A stretch of DNA of 64,000 bases from Arenibacter sp. P308M17 (GTDB taxonomy: Bacteria; Bacteroidota; Bacteroidia; Flavobacteriales; Flavobacteriaceae). Below the pieces are notes generated by a model, which did not search any database, was not told where the DNA came from, and saw nothing but the letters and a program-made list of their open reading frames with translations. Location of the stretch: contig NZ_QVON01000007.1 of the NCBI RefSeq assembly GCF_003426735.1, forward strand, positions 124,001 to 188,000, given 5' to 3'. Position 1 is the stretch's first letter, and the number at the start of each line of letters is the position of its first letter. Below, piece by piece: positions 20,255-30,120 of this stretch. A program made the translations under genes and the position numbers.

Positions 20255-21784
20255 ATGAAGATGGATGAAATAGAAAATATTGAGTTATTGTACCTTAGCC
20301 TGGACGACTATCAGGAGCTTAAATCGGCCATGATAGAATCCTACACCACTATGCCCGAATCATACTGGCAGAAGCATCAAATAGAGCATCTAATAAATAG
20401 ATTTCCAGAGGGACAGGTGGTTATAAAGGTAAATAACCAAATCGCCGGATGTGCATTGTCCATTATTTTGGATTATGCACTATTTGAAGACAAGCATACC
20501 TACCAGCAGATCACGGGCAATTATACTTTTAACACCCATTCCCGGGAGGGTGACGTACTTTACGGTATAGATGTCTTTATAAAACCGGAGTATAGGGGAA
20601 TGCGTTTGGGCAGAAGGTTGTACGACTACAGAAAAGATCTATGCGAACGTCTAAATTTGAAAGGGGTCGTCTTTGGCGGTAGAATCCCCAATTATCACAA
20701 ATATATGGATAGCTTATCCCCAAAGGCCTATATAGACAAAGTAAAGCGTAAGGAAATAAACGATCCGGTACTTAATTTTCAGATATCCAACGATTTTCAT
20801 CCCAGTAAAATTCTTAAGAACTATTTGGAAGGTGATTCCGACTCCAATGATTATGCCGTGCTTTTGGAATGGGACAACATCTACTATGAAAAAACGAACA
20901 AAAAGGCCAGTGTTGTAAAAAAGGTGGTTAGGGTAGGACTCATCCAATGGCAAATGAGGCCCTATAAAAATCTGGACGATGTACTTCAGCAGGCAGAGTA
21001 TTTTGTAGATGCCGTTTCCGGCTATCGTTCAGACTTTGCCCTGTTCCCAGAATTCTTTAATGCCCCGCTTATGGCGGAGAACAATCATCTATCCGAGTCG
21101 GCCGCCATCCGGGAATTGGCCAAACACACCGCCACCATAGTTCAGCGCTTTTCGGAACTGGCTATTTCTTACAACATTAATATAATAACAGGGAGTATGC
21201 CGGAAATAAAGGAGGAAACGCTTTACAATGTTGGATACATCTGTAAGCGTGACGGCACCAAGGAACGATACGAAAAGCTCCATGTAACTCCAGATGAGGC
21301 AAGGGTATGGGGCATGCAGGGAGGCAACGAATTAAAGGTTTTTGATACGGATTGCGGAAAGATAGGTGTCCTGATCTGCTACGACTCCGAATTCCCTGAA
21401 CTAAGCAGGTTACTGGCAGACGAAGGAATGGATATTTTGTTTGTCCCCTTCCTCACTGATACCCAAAACGGCTTTTCCAGAGTCAGATATTGTGCCCAGG
21501 CCAGAGCCATAGAAAATGAATGTTATGTGGCCATTGCCGGAAGCGTAGGCAACTTGCCCAAGGTACATAATATGGATATCCAATATGCCCAATCTATGGT
21601 TTTTACTCCCTGTGACTTTGCTTTTCCGGCCAATGGGATAAAGGCCGAAGCTACCCCAAACACAGAAATGATCCTGATCGTTGACCTAGATATAGACCTA
21701 CTAAGGGAACTGAACCAATTTGGCAGCGTTAGAAACCTAAAAGATAGAAGAACGGATATTTTTGAGGTACGTAGAAAGCAGTAG
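20255..21784 (+). CDS. GNAT acetyltransferase fused to nitrilase-family amidohydrolase
   Basis: A 509-residue fusion. Residues 1-215 are a GNAT domain (DVFIKPEYRGMRLGRRLYDY is the acetyl-CoA-binding R/Q-x-x-G-x-G/A region, about 110-129). After a short linker, residues 228-505 form a carbon-nitrogen hydrolase with Glu in FALFPEFFNAP, Lys in YEKLHVTPDEA and Cys in VLICYDSEFPE, the complete E-K-C triad. The same architecture is known in many bacteria, but the substrate is not established; an N-acyl transfer coupled with amide hydrolysis is a reasonable guess. It is 46 bp after rluF. A second ATG lies at residue 3. Confidence 0.9.
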   Translation: MKMDEIENIELLYLSLDDYQELKSAMIESYTTMPESYWQKHQIEHLINRFPEGQVVIKVNNQIAGCALSIILDYALFEDKHTYQQITGNYTFNTHSREGDVLYGIDVFIKPEYRGMRLGRRLYDYRKDLCERLNLKGVVFGGRIPNYHKYMDSLSPKAYIDKVKRKEINDPVLNFQISNDFHPSKILKNYLEGDSDSNDYAVLLEWDNIYYEKTNKKASVVKKVVRVGLIQWQMRPYKNLDDVLQQAEYFVDAVSGYRSDFALFPEFFNAPLMAENNHLSESAAIRELAKHTATIVQRFSELAISYNINIITGSMPEIKEETLYNVGYICKRDGTKERYEKLHVTPDEARVWGMQGGNELKVFDTDCGKIGVLICYDSEFPELSRLLADEGMDILFVPFLTDTQNGFSRVRYCAQARAIENECYVAIAGSVGNLPKVHNMDIQYAQSMVFTPCDFAFPANGIKAEATPNTEMILIVDLDIDLLRELNQFGSVRNLKDRRTDIFEVRRKQ

Positions 21785-22093
21785 AAGTGTTTTTGCAAAG
21801 GTGGCAACCCTGCCCAGACCGGTATAGGTATACAATGCCAATTTCCAAATGCAATGACTGTGCATTTATAGGACGAAAATCAAGGCTCCATTGGCAAGGA
21901 CCCCACCATCTTGGGCATCCAAAAAATTAAACAATTTTTAGTAGAGTATTTCACTAAAAATCACTACCTTAGAGAGTCGACCGTTCATTGATATAAACTT
22001 TGAGTGCTTGGATCAAATTACTTTTGTCAACCTGCACCAACTACCATTCATAGCCTATGCCTCTGCACGTTTGATACCATAAAATTTAGACAG
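21785..22093. other. Intergenic region with promoter for the next gene
   Basis: About 309 bp without a gene. The frame of the downstream protein runs back to 22004 but that part lies across the promoter (22019-22026) and has no protein-like features, so I treat it as untranslated. Confidence 0.55.
22019..22026 (+). promoter_or_regulatory. Candidate -7 box TACTTTTG
   Basis: Perfect TAnnTTTG element with a TTTG at 21999-22002 (16 bp upstream) as a possible -33 box. It is 67 bp before the ATG at 22094 and supports that start over the in-frame one at 22004. Confidence 0.55.
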
Positions 22094-23431
22094 ATGAAGT
22101 TCAAAAAAAATTCTTTTGGAAAAAATCCCCTTCTAGCTGCAGTATCTTTTTTATTGTTCTTAGGGGTACCGACCTCCGTTTCGGCGGCCTTCCTGTACCA
22201 AGAAATCCAGGAGCAGGAAAACCCGTTCAATCTATATCAAGGTAAAATTATTGATAGTGAAACCAATAATCCGCTGGTCTTCGCCACGCTCTCCATTGAA
22301 AACACGAATATTAGTACCGTCAGTAATACCGAGGGTTATTTTTCTTTAAAAGTTCCCAAAGATATTGAAGAGGGACAGGTCAGCGTTTCATTTTTGGGAT
22401 ACGAGACCAAAACTATTCCTTTAAGCCAGTTGAAGGAAAATAAAAACGAAATTGCCCTAGTGGTAAGCTTCATGGAATTATCCGAAGTAAAACTTGCGGT
22501 TCCAAAAGACGCAAAATCCCTGGTCAGGGAAACCCTGCTCAGGAAAGGTGAAAATTATTTTGACGACCCTACCTTAATGACAGCCTTTTATAGGGAAACC
22601 ATTAAAAAAAGAAGAAAAAACGTTTCTTTATCAGAGGCCGTGGTCAATATTTACAAATCTCCCTACAATACCGATCGCAGGGATGCATTACAGCTTTACA
22701 AGGCAAGAAAGAGTACCGATTATGACAAATTGGACACCTTGGCCATTAAACTGCAAGGAGGACCATTTAATACACTCTTTGTAGACATGATCAAATACCC
22801 ACAATATATCTTTACGGAAGAAACCTTCGATGATTACAACTTTAGCTTTGAAAATTCTACCAAAGTTGATGACAGGCTTATCTTTGTCATCAATTTTAAA
22901 CAAAAGGAATCCATTTTGGACCCATTGTACCAAGGCAAGTTGTATATAGATGCCGATAAAAAAATACTGACCAGTGCCATCTATTCCCTCAACATTACCG
23001 ATAGGGAAAAGGCCTCCAAAATGTTTGTCCGCAAAAAACCTGTCCATGCCAATGTTTGGCCAACCGATATTGCCTACCGTGTGGATTACAGGGAAAAGAA
23101 CGGAAAATGGTACTACGGATACAGTAATGTGCTCTTGGAATTTAAAATAAATTGGGACGATCGCCTATTCAATTCGGTATATAGCATGACCTGTGAAATG
23201 GCCATTACGGACTGGGAGAAGAACATCACCGGCGAATCTCCCAAATTCAAGGACCGTATTAAATCTTCCATGATATTGGAGGACGAGGCCATTGGATTTT
23301 CAGATCCCGATTTTTGGGGAGAGTACAATATTATAGAACCTGAAAAATCTATAGAATCTGCCATAAAGAAAATACAAAGGCAACTAAAAAGGTCCAAATC
23401 CAAAGAGGACTCATCCTCCTTGGGAATGTAG
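22094..23431 (+). CDS. Exported CarboxypepD-regulatory-like domain protein
   Basis: A 445-residue envelope protein. The signal peptide (MKFKKNSFGKNPLLAAVSFL onward, ending near VSAAFLYQ) precedes a CarboxypepD_reg-like beta sandwich (about 45-125) with GKIIDSETNNPLVFATLSIE, STVSNTEGYFSLKVP and VSFLGYETKTIPL. The C-terminal 300 residues look like the beta-rich soluble region found after this domain in many Bacteroidetes proteins, without the TonB-dependent barrel. Function is unknown; a role in the cell envelope is likely. A strong terminator follows. Confidence 0.85.
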   Translation: MKFKKNSFGKNPLLAAVSFLLFLGVPTSVSAAFLYQEIQEQENPFNLYQGKIIDSETNNPLVFATLSIENTNISTVSNTEGYFSLKVPKDIEEGQVSVSFLGYETKTIPLSQLKENKNEIALVVSFMELSEVKLAVPKDAKSLVRETLLRKGENYFDDPTLMTAFYRETIKKRRKNVSLSEAVVNIYKSPYNTDRRDALQLYKARKSTDYDKLDTLAIKLQGGPFNTLFVDMIKYPQYIFTEETFDDYNFSFENSTKVDDRLIFVINFKQKESILDPLYQGKLYIDADKKILTSAIYSLNITDREKASKMFVRKKPVHANVWPTDIAYRVDYREKNGKWYYGYSNVLLEFKINWDDRLFNSVYSMTCEMAITDWEKNITGESPKFKDRIKSSMILEDEAIGFSDPDFWGEYNIIEPEKSIESAIKKIQRQLKRSKSKEDSSSLGM

Positions 23432-23452
23432 CAAATTTATATTTGAAGAAGG

Positions 23453-23483
23453 AAGTCTGCCACTTATATGGCGGACTTTTTTT
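23453..23483 (+). terminator. Rho-independent terminator
   Basis: AAGTCTGCC and GGCGGACTT pair over 9 bp (one G-U) around an 8-nt loop, followed by a run of T. It closes the preceding gene and lies 30 bp before the next start codon. Confidence 0.85.
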
Positions 23484-23512
23484 ATATATTTAGGTGTTAC
23501 CAAATAAGATTA

Positions 23513-24571
23513 ATGAAAAAAAGGAGACAGTTCTTTAAGACGGCCATTGGGGCAGGCATGGCCGGCCTGCTACCGGCATCCCTATTGGCCCATACACAAG
23601 AAAAAAAACCGCCTCCCCACACCCTTAGGCCCAAAGCATTAAAAAGAGGGGATACCATTGGCCTCATTGCCCCTGGCTACGCCATAAAACCCGAGATTTT
23701 GATGGAAGCCAAGGAAACTTTGGAAAAAATAGGATTTATACCTTACCATACGGATCGCATACATGGCAACCATGGTTACTTTAGCAATACGGATGGGGAA
23801 AGGGCAACCGATCTCAACGAAATGTTCGCCAATAAAAATGTGGACGGCATCCTGTGTGCAAGGGGAGGGTACGGATGTACCAGGATCATGCACTTGATAG
23901 ATTATGGACTAATTGGAAAAAACCCCAAAGCTTTAATCGGTTTTAGCGATATTACGGCCCTCTTGAACGGCATACATCAGGAAACCGGCCTTATTACTTT
24001 TCACGGGCCCGTAGGCAGCACCATCAATGACCCTTACAGCATTGGGCATTTATTAAATGTGGTCATGAATTCCAAAAAATTGCCACCACCCATTACCAAT
24101 ATCGAAATTACGGACCAAGAGGAATATAGCAAACCCGAATATGGCCGATATTGTATTAATCCTGGGATTGTCTCGGGAAAATTGGTAGGGGGCAGTCTAA
24201 CTTTGGTAAATGCCCTGATAGGAACCCCCCATGAAATAGATTTTACAGATGCCCTGGTCTTTCTTGAAGATGTTGAAGAAGCCCCCTATCGTATAGACCG
24301 GATGCTGACCCAATTAATACAGGGCAAGACCTTTGGTAAGGCGGCAGGTATTGTTTTGGGCGTTTTTAATGGGTGCGACAGTGTTCCAGGTCCCGAATCG
24401 TTTACACTTAAGGAAGTGGTACAGGACAGAATCAAACCCTTGGGAATACCGGCTGTTTACGGCATGACATTCGGCCATATTGAAAACAACTTTACTTTGC
24501 CAATAGGGATCAAGGCGAGATTGGATACCCACCAAATGACACTGCAATTATTGGAAAAGGCGGTCCAATAA
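23513..24571 (+). CDS. LD-carboxypeptidase (peptidase S66)
   Basis: Serine peptidase of family S66, related to LdcA, which removes D-Ala from tetrapeptides during murein recycling, and to MccF-type immunity peptidases. It is 352 residues from the ATG at 23513; the N-terminus MKKRRQFFKTAIGAGMAGLL is a Tat-like signal, so this copy acts outside the cytoplasm. The nucleophile lies in LIGFSDITALLNG, the Glu in FLEDVEEAPYRIDRML and the His in FGHIENNFTLPIG. The start at 23468 would put 15 residues in front of the signal and overlap the terminator, so it is rejected. Confidence 0.92.
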   Translation: MKKRRQFFKTAIGAGMAGLLPASLLAHTQEKKPPPHTLRPKALKRGDTIGLIAPGYAIKPEILMEAKETLEKIGFIPYHTDRIHGNHGYFSNTDGERATDLNEMFANKNVDGILCARGGYGCTRIMHLIDYGLIGKNPKALIGFSDITALLNGIHQETGLITFHGPVGSTINDPYSIGHLLNVVMNSKKLPPPITNIEITDQEEYSKPEYGRYCINPGIVSGKLVGGSLTLVNALIGTPHEIDFTDALVFLEDVEEAPYRIDRMLTQLIQGKTFGKAAGIVLGVFNGCDSVPGPESFTLKEVVQDRIKPLGIPAVYGMTFGHIENNFTLPIGIKARLDTHQMTLQLLEKAVQ

Positions 24572-24707
24572 ATAAATTCCAACCGTTTTTAAACCCTGCA
24601 CCCCAAAAATATCGGAATCAGGTTCTTTAAACTTTGGGCGGCCATATAGTTGGCAAAAAATGGATTTCACTGCCTATTGCCTATTGCAGAAAACAAACCG
24701 AATGGTT

Positions 24708-26909
24708 TCAATTGGCCACCTCGCTAATAAATTTCAGTCGGTACAATCTAAGTTCCTCATCCTCGTATTCTCCATCAAATTCCTTTAAGGCCACTTCAAG
24801 ATCATCCGTATTGGCTTCCAAGAAATAATCATGGATTTCCTCCTGCTGATCCTCGTCCAGAATCTCATCGATCCAATAAGCGATATTCAATTTGGTACCA
24901 CTAAAGACAATCTGTTCCATCTCCTTGATCAATTCGCCCAATTCCAGTCCCTTGGCGGAAGCAATATCGTCCAATGGCAATTTTCTATCAACATTCTGAA
25001 TGATATAAAGCTTAAGGGAGGAATTGGCGCCCGTACTTTTTACGATCAGATCATCGGGCCTTAAAATATTGTTATCCTCAACATAGGCAGCAATCTGATC
25101 TACAAAGGGTTTGCCATATTTTTTTGCCTTACCTTCCCCAACGCCATAGATATTGACCAATTCATCTAGGGATATAGGATATTTCAGGGCCATATCCTCC
25201 AAGGAGGGGTCCTGAAAAACAACAAAAGGCGGAACCCCTAATTTATGGGCCTCCTTTTTTCTTAAATCCTTTAAAATCTTTAACAGATTATCATCGGCTA
25301 CACCAGCTGAAGATTTGGCAGCGCTTACAATGGCATCATCGGTCTCCTTATTGTAAACATGGTCCATCGTCATCATAAATGAAGTTGGATTCTTTACAAA
25401 TTCCTTCCCTAGGGGGGTTACATGTAAAATTCCGTATTGTTCAATTTCCTTTCTAAGCAGACCGGCGACCAAGGTCTGCCGTATCAAGGCCATCCAATAG
25501 CCTTTATCCTTATCCTTTCCGATACCAAAAAATTCCTTTTCATCGGTCTTGTGAGAGGAAATCAAGGCATTTACCTTACCTACCAGGGCCCTAACAATCT
25601 CTTTGGACTTGAATTTTTCACTGGTGCCTGTTACTACACCGATCAGCTTAACCACATCGTCCTTGGCCTCCTGCTTTTCCTTGGGGTTTCTAGTATTGTC
25701 GTCCATATCGGCCCCCTCACCGTTTACCTCATCAAATTCCTCCCCAAAATAATGCAGTATGAATTTTCTTCGGGACATGGAAGTTTCCGCATAACCTACT
25801 ATTTCCTGTAACAGGGCGTTTCCTATCTCCTGTTCCGCCACGGGCTTGCCCGACATAAATTTTTCCAATTTTTCCACATCCTTATAGGAATAGAAGGCAA
25901 GGCAATGGCCCTCTCCCCCATCCCTTCCGGCCCTACCTGTCTCCTGATAGTAGCTTTCTATACTCTTTGGAATATCGTGATGGATTACAAAGCGTACGTC
26001 CGGTTTATCGATTCCCATCCCAAAAGCAATGGTGGCAACCACTACATCTACATCCTCCATAAGGAACATGTCCTGGTGCCTGGACCTGGTCTTACCATCC
26101 AATCCGGCATGATATGGCACCGCACTGACCCCGTTCACCTGTAGTACTTGGGCCAACTCCTCCACACGTTTTCTACTAAGACAATAAATAATGCCCGACT
26201 TGCCCGAATTTTGCTTTATAAAACGAATGATGTCACTATCAACATTTTGGGTTTTGGGCCTAACTTCGTAATAAAGATTAGGTCTATTGAAACTGGCCTT
26301 GAACACCTTGGCATCCATTATGCCCAAGTTCTTGATAATATCTTCCTGTACCTTGGGGGTCGCGGTAGCTGTTAGGGCAATAAGCGGAATCTTATCTCCC
26401 AACCTACCGACGATAGATTTCAAATTACGGTATTCCGGCCTAAAATCGTGGCCCCATTCCGAAATACAATGGGCCTCGTCCACTGCCACGAAAGATATGG
26501 TCTCCCCCTGTAAAAAGTCTACATATTCCTCCTTGGTCAAGGATTCCGGAGCCACATATAAAAGCTTGGTTATACCACTGCTTACATCGCTTTTCACCTG
26601 TCTGATCTCGGTCTTTGTCAACGAAGAGTTCAAGACATGGGCCACCCCTATCTCACTGGAAACGTCCCTAATGGCATCTACCTGGTTTTTCATCAAGGCG
26701 ATCAACGGTGATACCACAATGGCAGTTCCTTCCTGCATCAGGGCGGGCAATTGATAACAAAGGGATTTCCCACCACCAGTAGGCATGATCACAAAGGTAT
26801 TGTTCCCTTGTACAATATTCTTAACAACATTTTCCTGTAAACCTTTGAATTGGGAGAATCCAAAATACTTTTTTAGAGAGGCATGTAAATCAATCTCATT
26901 TATACCCAT
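24708..26909 (-). CDS. recQ: ATP-dependent DNA helicase RecQ
   Basis: A 3'-to-5' DNA helicase in recombination and fork repair. It is 733 residues: helicase core with [15 protein letters not shown] (Walker A, near 41-55), the DEAH box in [18 protein letters not shown] and [18 protein letters not shown] plus [10 protein letters not shown], then the RecQ C-terminal region, a winged helix and an HRDC-like domain (about 535-610). The segment that binds zinc in E. coli RecQ is here [20 protein letters not shown] with no cysteine at all. A 100-residue acidic C-terminal extension follows HRDC. Convergent with the S66 gene and divergent from kdsD. Confidence 0.96.
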   Translation of the reverse strand: MGINEIDLHASLKKYFGFSQFKGLQENVVKNIVQGNNTFVIMPTGGGKSLCYQLPALMQEGTAIVVSPLIALMKNQVDAIRDVSSEIGVAHVLNSSLTKTEIRQVKSDVSSGITKLLYVAPESLTKEEYVDFLQGETISFVAVDEAHCISEWGHDFRPEYRNLKSIVGRLGDKIPLIALTATATPKVQEDIIKNLGIMDAKVFKASFNRPNLYYEVRPKTQNVDSDIIRFIKQNSGKSGIIYCLSRKRVEELAQVLQVNGVSAVPYHAGLDGKTRSRHQDMFLMEDVDVVVATIAFGMGIDKPDVRFVIHHDIPKSIESYYQETGRAGRDGGEGHCLAFYSYKDVEKLEKFMSGKPVAEQEIGNALLQEIVGYAETSMSRRKFILHYFGEEFDEVNGEGADMDDNTRNPKEKQEAKDDVVKLIGVVTGTSEKFKSKEIVRALVGKVNALISSHKTDEKEFFGIGKDKDKGYWMALIRQTLVAGLLRKEIEQYGILHVTPLGKEFVKNPTSFMMTMDHVYNKETDDAIVSAAKSSAGVADDNLLKILKDLRKKEAHKLGVPPFVVFQDPSLEDMALKYPISLDELVNIYGVGEGKAKKYGKPFVDQIAAYVEDNNILRPDDLIVKSTGANSSLKLYIIQNVDRKLPLDDIASAKGLELGELIKEMEQIVFSGTKLNIAYWIDEILDEDQQEEIHDYFLEANTDDLEVALKEFDGEYEDEELRLYRLKFISEVAN

Positions 26910-27055
26910 ACCGTACTACACCATTATTAATATTAAAATAGGCTACACTGCCAAAAATCAAATTCCTTAAGTTAAAGAATTTTTATCTTTTAAATACGTA
27001 TTTGTGCGAAATAAATTTGTTCAAATTTAAAATATCCTATAAACTTAAGTTTATG

Positions 27056-27063
27056 TAATTTTG
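27056..27063 (+). promoter_or_regulatory. Candidate -7 box TAATTTTG for kdsD
   Basis: TAnnTTTG match 55 bp before the kdsD start. A second match, TAAATTTG, is at 27012-27019. The -33 element is not clear for either. Confidence 0.45.
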
Positions 27064-27118
27064 TAAAATAAAGATAAGACTTTCTTTTAGGAAAATCATC
27101 ACCTAATTATAATTTACT

Positions 27119-28084
27119 TTGAGCGACACCAAAGCTATATTGGCCATAGCAAAGAAAACCATAGAAAATGAGGCCAAGGCTATATCCCATTTAGCGACTC
27201 TCTTGAACGAAGATTTTTCCAATGCGGTGGAATGCATCAGACATTCTAAAGGCAGGGTCATTATTTCCGGAGTTGGAAAAAGTGCCCTTATCGCTTCCAA
27301 AATTGTTGCCACCCTAAATTCTACAGGTACCCCATCCATATTTATGCATGCGGCCGATGCCATACACGGCGATCTTGGCACCGTACAGCAAGACGATGTG
27401 GTGATCTGCATATCCAAAAGTGGCAATACTGCCGAAATTAAGATGCTGGTGCCCTTAATAAAACGGGGCAGGAACAAATTGATAGGCATGACCGGGAACC
27501 CTGATTCCTATTTGGCGGGCCAGGCCGACTTTATTTTAAACACCTATGTGGAAAAAGAGGCCTGCCCCAACAACCTGGCGCCCACTACCAGTACAACTGC
27601 CCAATTGGTCATAGGGGATGCCCTGGCCATCTGCCTTTTGGAACTCAAGGGGTTTAGCAGTAAGGACTTTGCAAAATACCACCCGGGAGGTGCACTTGGA
27701 AAAAAGTTATATTTAAGGGTAGGCGATATTGCCGGTAACAATCAGATCCCGCAGGTACGCACCAACAGTGACGTAAAATCCGTGATTATAGAGATCTCCG
27801 AAAAAATGTTGGGCGCTACAGCGGTATTGGAAGACCAAAAAATAGTTGGGATAATAACGGATGGCGATATAAGGCGAATGCTCAATAAATATGACAATAT
27901 TTATGGCTTAACCGCCAAGGACATCATGAGTGTTTCCCCTAAAACAATAACCTCGGGTGTCCTCGCCGTAAAGGCTTTGGAAATAATGCAGGCCAATAAT
28001 ATATCACAATTATTGGTTGTTGATGGAGGGAATTACAAAGGAATAGTACATTTACACAATTTAATTAAAGAAGGAATACTGTAA
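27119..28084 (+). CDS. kdsD: D-arabinose 5-phosphate isomerase (KdsD/KpsF type)
   Basis: Interconverts ribulose 5-phosphate and arabinose 5-phosphate, the first step to the LPS sugar Kdo. It has 321 residues: an SIS domain (about 30-190) with VIISGVGKSALIASK and CISKSGNTAEIKML, then two CBS motifs (about 205-320) ending in GIVHLHNLIKEGIL. The start is a TTG at 27119: no in-frame ATG fits, and the N-terminus SDTKAILAIAKKTIENEA aligns with the family. tatC follows with a 1-bp overlap (TAATG). Confidence 0.95.
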   Translation: MSDTKAILAIAKKTIENEAKAISHLATLLNEDFSNAVECIRHSKGRVIISGVGKSALIASKIVATLNSTGTPSIFMHAADAIHGDLGTVQQDDVVICISKSGNTAEIKMLVPLIKRGRNKLIGMTGNPDSYLAGQADFILNTYVEKEACPNNLAPTTSTTAQLVIGDALAICLLELKGFSSKDFAKYHPGGALGKKLYLRVGDIAGNNQIPQVRTNSDVKSVIIEISEKMLGATAVLEDQKIVGIITDGDIRRMLNKYDNIYGLTAKDIMSVSPKTITSGVLAVKALEIMQANNISQLLVVDGGNYKGIVHLHNLIKEGIL

Positions 28085-28926
28085 TGGCAAAAAAGATTAA
28101 GTCCCCAAATGAAATGTCCTTCCTGGACCATTTGGAAGAACTAAGATGGCATTTGATAAGATCGGTCTTGGCCATAGTTATAATAGGGGGAGGAGCTTTT
28201 TTAATGAAAAGCTTTATTTTCGACGTTGTCATTTTTGGGCCAATGATGCCCGATTTCCCTACCTATCATGTGTTTTGTGATTTTTCCAAAATGCTGGGCT
28301 TTAGTGAGGCATTTTGTAATACTGAACCGGAATTTACGGTACAGAGTAGGCAAATGTCCGAACAGTTCTCCGCACATATCTGGACCTCCATATGGGCCGG
28401 TTTTATCATTGGATTCCCCTATGTGCTATACGAATTATGGAAATTTATTGCTCCCGGGCTGTACGACAATGAACGACAGAATGCAAGGGGATTTATTTTT
28501 ATAGCTTCTACCTTATTCTTTATGGGCGTTTTGTTCGGGTATTATGTAGTAGCCCCTTTATCCATTAACTTTTTAGGAAGTTATTCCATAAGCGACTCCG
28601 TAGTACGGGAAATAGATCTATTATCCTATATCTCTACCGTAAGGGCGGCCGTAATTGCCTGCGGTCTCATATTTGAATTGCCCATTATCATTTATTTCTT
28701 GACCAAAGTAGGGTTGGTTACCCCGGAAATACTCCGCAAATACAGAAAAATTGCCCTTGTAGTTGTACTTATTATATCCGCTGTGATTACCCCTCCTGAC
28801 GTGGCCAGCCAAATTATTGTCGCAGTACCTATATTAATCCTTTATCAGTTAAGCATCTATATTTCCAAAATGGTATTAAAAAGGGAAGCGAAAAAAGAAA
28901 AGAAAAGGAATGCAAAATCAAGTTAA
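28084..28926 (+). CDS. tatC: Twin-arginine translocase subunit TatC
   Basis: Integral membrane receptor of the Tat export pathway; recognises twin-arginine signal peptides with TatA/B. It is 280 residues with six predicted membrane helices. The N-terminal MSFLDHLEELRWHLIRS is the cytoplasmic signature contacting the RR motif, and the FYVAPLSINFLG-type segment and VITPPDVASQIIVAVPI follow. An insertion of about 40 residues between helices 1 and 2 (MPDFPTYHVFCDFSKMLG...) is typical of Bacteroidetes. Several proteins in this window carry Tat-like signals. No tatA is adjacent. Co-transcribed with kdsD. Confidence 0.96.
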   Translation: MAKKIKSPNEMSFLDHLEELRWHLIRSVLAIVIIGGGAFLMKSFIFDVVIFGPMMPDFPTYHVFCDFSKMLGFSEAFCNTEPEFTVQSRQMSEQFSAHIWTSIWAGFIIGFPYVLYELWKFIAPGLYDNERQNARGFIFIASTLFFMGVLFGYYVVAPLSINFLGSYSISDSVVREIDLLSYISTVRAAVIACGLIFELPIIIYFLTKVGLVTPEILRKYRKIALVVVLIISAVITPPDVASQIIVAVPILILYQLSIYISKMVLKREAKKEKKRNAKSS

Positions 28927-29149
28927 GGAATTTAACGACTGTCGTTCCAAAATGAACGAAAAGCTGTTGGCAGACAACAACAAGATCATAAAAAGGATCT
29001 TTAACCTGGATATCAATGCCTAAGCCGTCGGTGTCCTGGATATAAAGACCAAGGAACTATTGGGATTGGTGGCCTCGGCGGCACAATAGTGGCCCCACCT
29101 AAGAAGGGCCTATACATATTGGGAGGAACTGGAAAACCAAGTAGGTTAA
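28910..29149 (+). pseudogene. Decayed carboxymuconolactone decarboxylase/AhpD-like gene
   Basis: Overlaps the end of tatC in another frame. From the ATG at 28910 it reads MQNQVKEFNDCRSKMNEKLL and on to NLDINA, then stops at TAA. Downstream, in phase with a small indel, comes GVLDIKTKELLGLVASA, then a junction straight into GGTIVAP, then a one-base shift into HLRRAYTYWEELENQVG and a stop at 29149. These are the beginning, middle and end of the roughly 113-residue CMD-family protein that follows tatC in many flavobacteria. About 35 codons in the middle, including the CxxC active site, are deleted. Three independent lesions make expression of a working enzyme unlikely. Confidence 0.85.
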
Positions 29150-29192
29150 AAAAATTACAATATCTTTTCCCAAACTAATTTAAGGCTTAGTT

Positions 29193-29253
29193 TTGTTCCA
29201 CCCGTCCTTACCGCCGCGGACGGACCGGAAATCCTGTCCAACGAACGGACAGG
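29193..29253. repeat. GC-rich hairpin repeat
   Basis: CCTGTCC (29233-29239) and GGACAGG (29247-29253) enclose AACGAAC; just upstream CCCGTCC and GGACGG form a second arm pair. It is one member of the dispersed CCTGTCC/CCCGCC family, placed between the pseudogene and lptB. Confidence 0.6.
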
Positions 29254-29295
29254 TACAGACCCAAGGCTAGGAGAATCTATAGATAGAAAGGTACT

Positions 29296-30036
29296 ATGAA
29301 GTTAAGAGCAGATAATATTATGAAGTCCTATCGAGGGCGACAGGTAGTGAAGGGAATTTCCTTGGAGGTCAACCAAGGGGAGATCGTGGGTCTATTGGGC
29401 CCCAATGGTGCCGGAAAAACCACCTCGTTCTATATGATAGTAGGCCTAATAAAACCCAATGGCGGCAATATTTATCTGGATAAAATGGAAATTACGCGCT
29501 TCCCCATGTACAAAAGGGCGCAAAATGGCATTGGATATTTGGCCCAAGAAGCCTCCGTATTTAGAAAATTGAGCATCGAAAAAAATATTCTGAGCGTACT
29601 CCAGTTGACCAAATTGAGCAAGAAGGAGCAGCTGATGAAGATGGAATCGCTCATAGAGGAATTTGGTCTGGGACACATCCGCAAAAACCGGGGCGATCTT
29701 TTATCCGGAGGCGAAAGAAGACGTACCGAAATAGCAAGGGCCCTGGCTACAGATCCAAAATTCATTTTATTGGACGAACCTTTTGCGGGAGTGGATCCCG
29801 TGGCCGTTGAGGATATTCAGAAAATTGTGGCCCAACTCAAAAATAAGAATATAGGCATCTTAATTACCGACCACAACGTACAGGAAACTTTGGCAATTAC
29901 CGAACGTTCCTATCTTATGTTTGAAGGGGGCATCCTAAAATCCGGGATTCCCGAAGATTTGGCGGCCGATGAAATGGTCCGCAAAGTGTATTTGGGACAA
30001 AATTTTGAGCTGCGAAGGAAAAAATTGGATTTTTAA
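29296..30036 (+). CDS. lptB: LPS export ABC transporter ATPase LptB
   Basis: ATP-hydrolysing subunit of LptB2FG, which extracts LPS from the inner membrane. It has 246 residues, with Walker [13 protein letters not shown]-loop near [15 protein letters not shown], signature [15 protein letters not shown], Walker [20 protein letters not shown] and the switch His in [19 protein letters not shown] and the [10 protein letters not shown] stretch are LptB hallmarks. It lies downstream of kdsD-tatC; the Kdo and LPS-export roles fit together. Confidence 0.96.
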   Translation: MKLRADNIMKSYRGRQVVKGISLEVNQGEIVGLLGPNGAGKTTSFYMIVGLIKPNGGNIYLDKMEITRFPMYKRAQNGIGYLAQEASVFRKLSIEKNILSVLQLTKLSKKEQLMKMESLIEEFGLGHIRKNRGDLLSGGERRRTEIARALATDPKFILLDEPFAGVDPVAVEDIQKIVAQLKNKNIGILITDHNVQETLAITERSYLMFEGGILKSGIPEDLAADEMVRKVYLGQNFELRRKKLDF

Positions 30037-30120
30037 TCAAATCCTTTACCCCGGATTTGTACAAAACAACTATCCTTATAACGTTCGGAACATTTATTAA
30101 AGGTCAATATGTACAGGCTA

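Noticed and set aside
22004-22093. N-terminal extension of the CarboxypepD-like protein
   Set aside because: It would precede a signal peptide and covers a TAnnTTTG promoter.
23468-23512. Upstream start for the S66 peptidase
   Set aside because: It begins inside the terminator hairpin and would bury the Tat-like signal.
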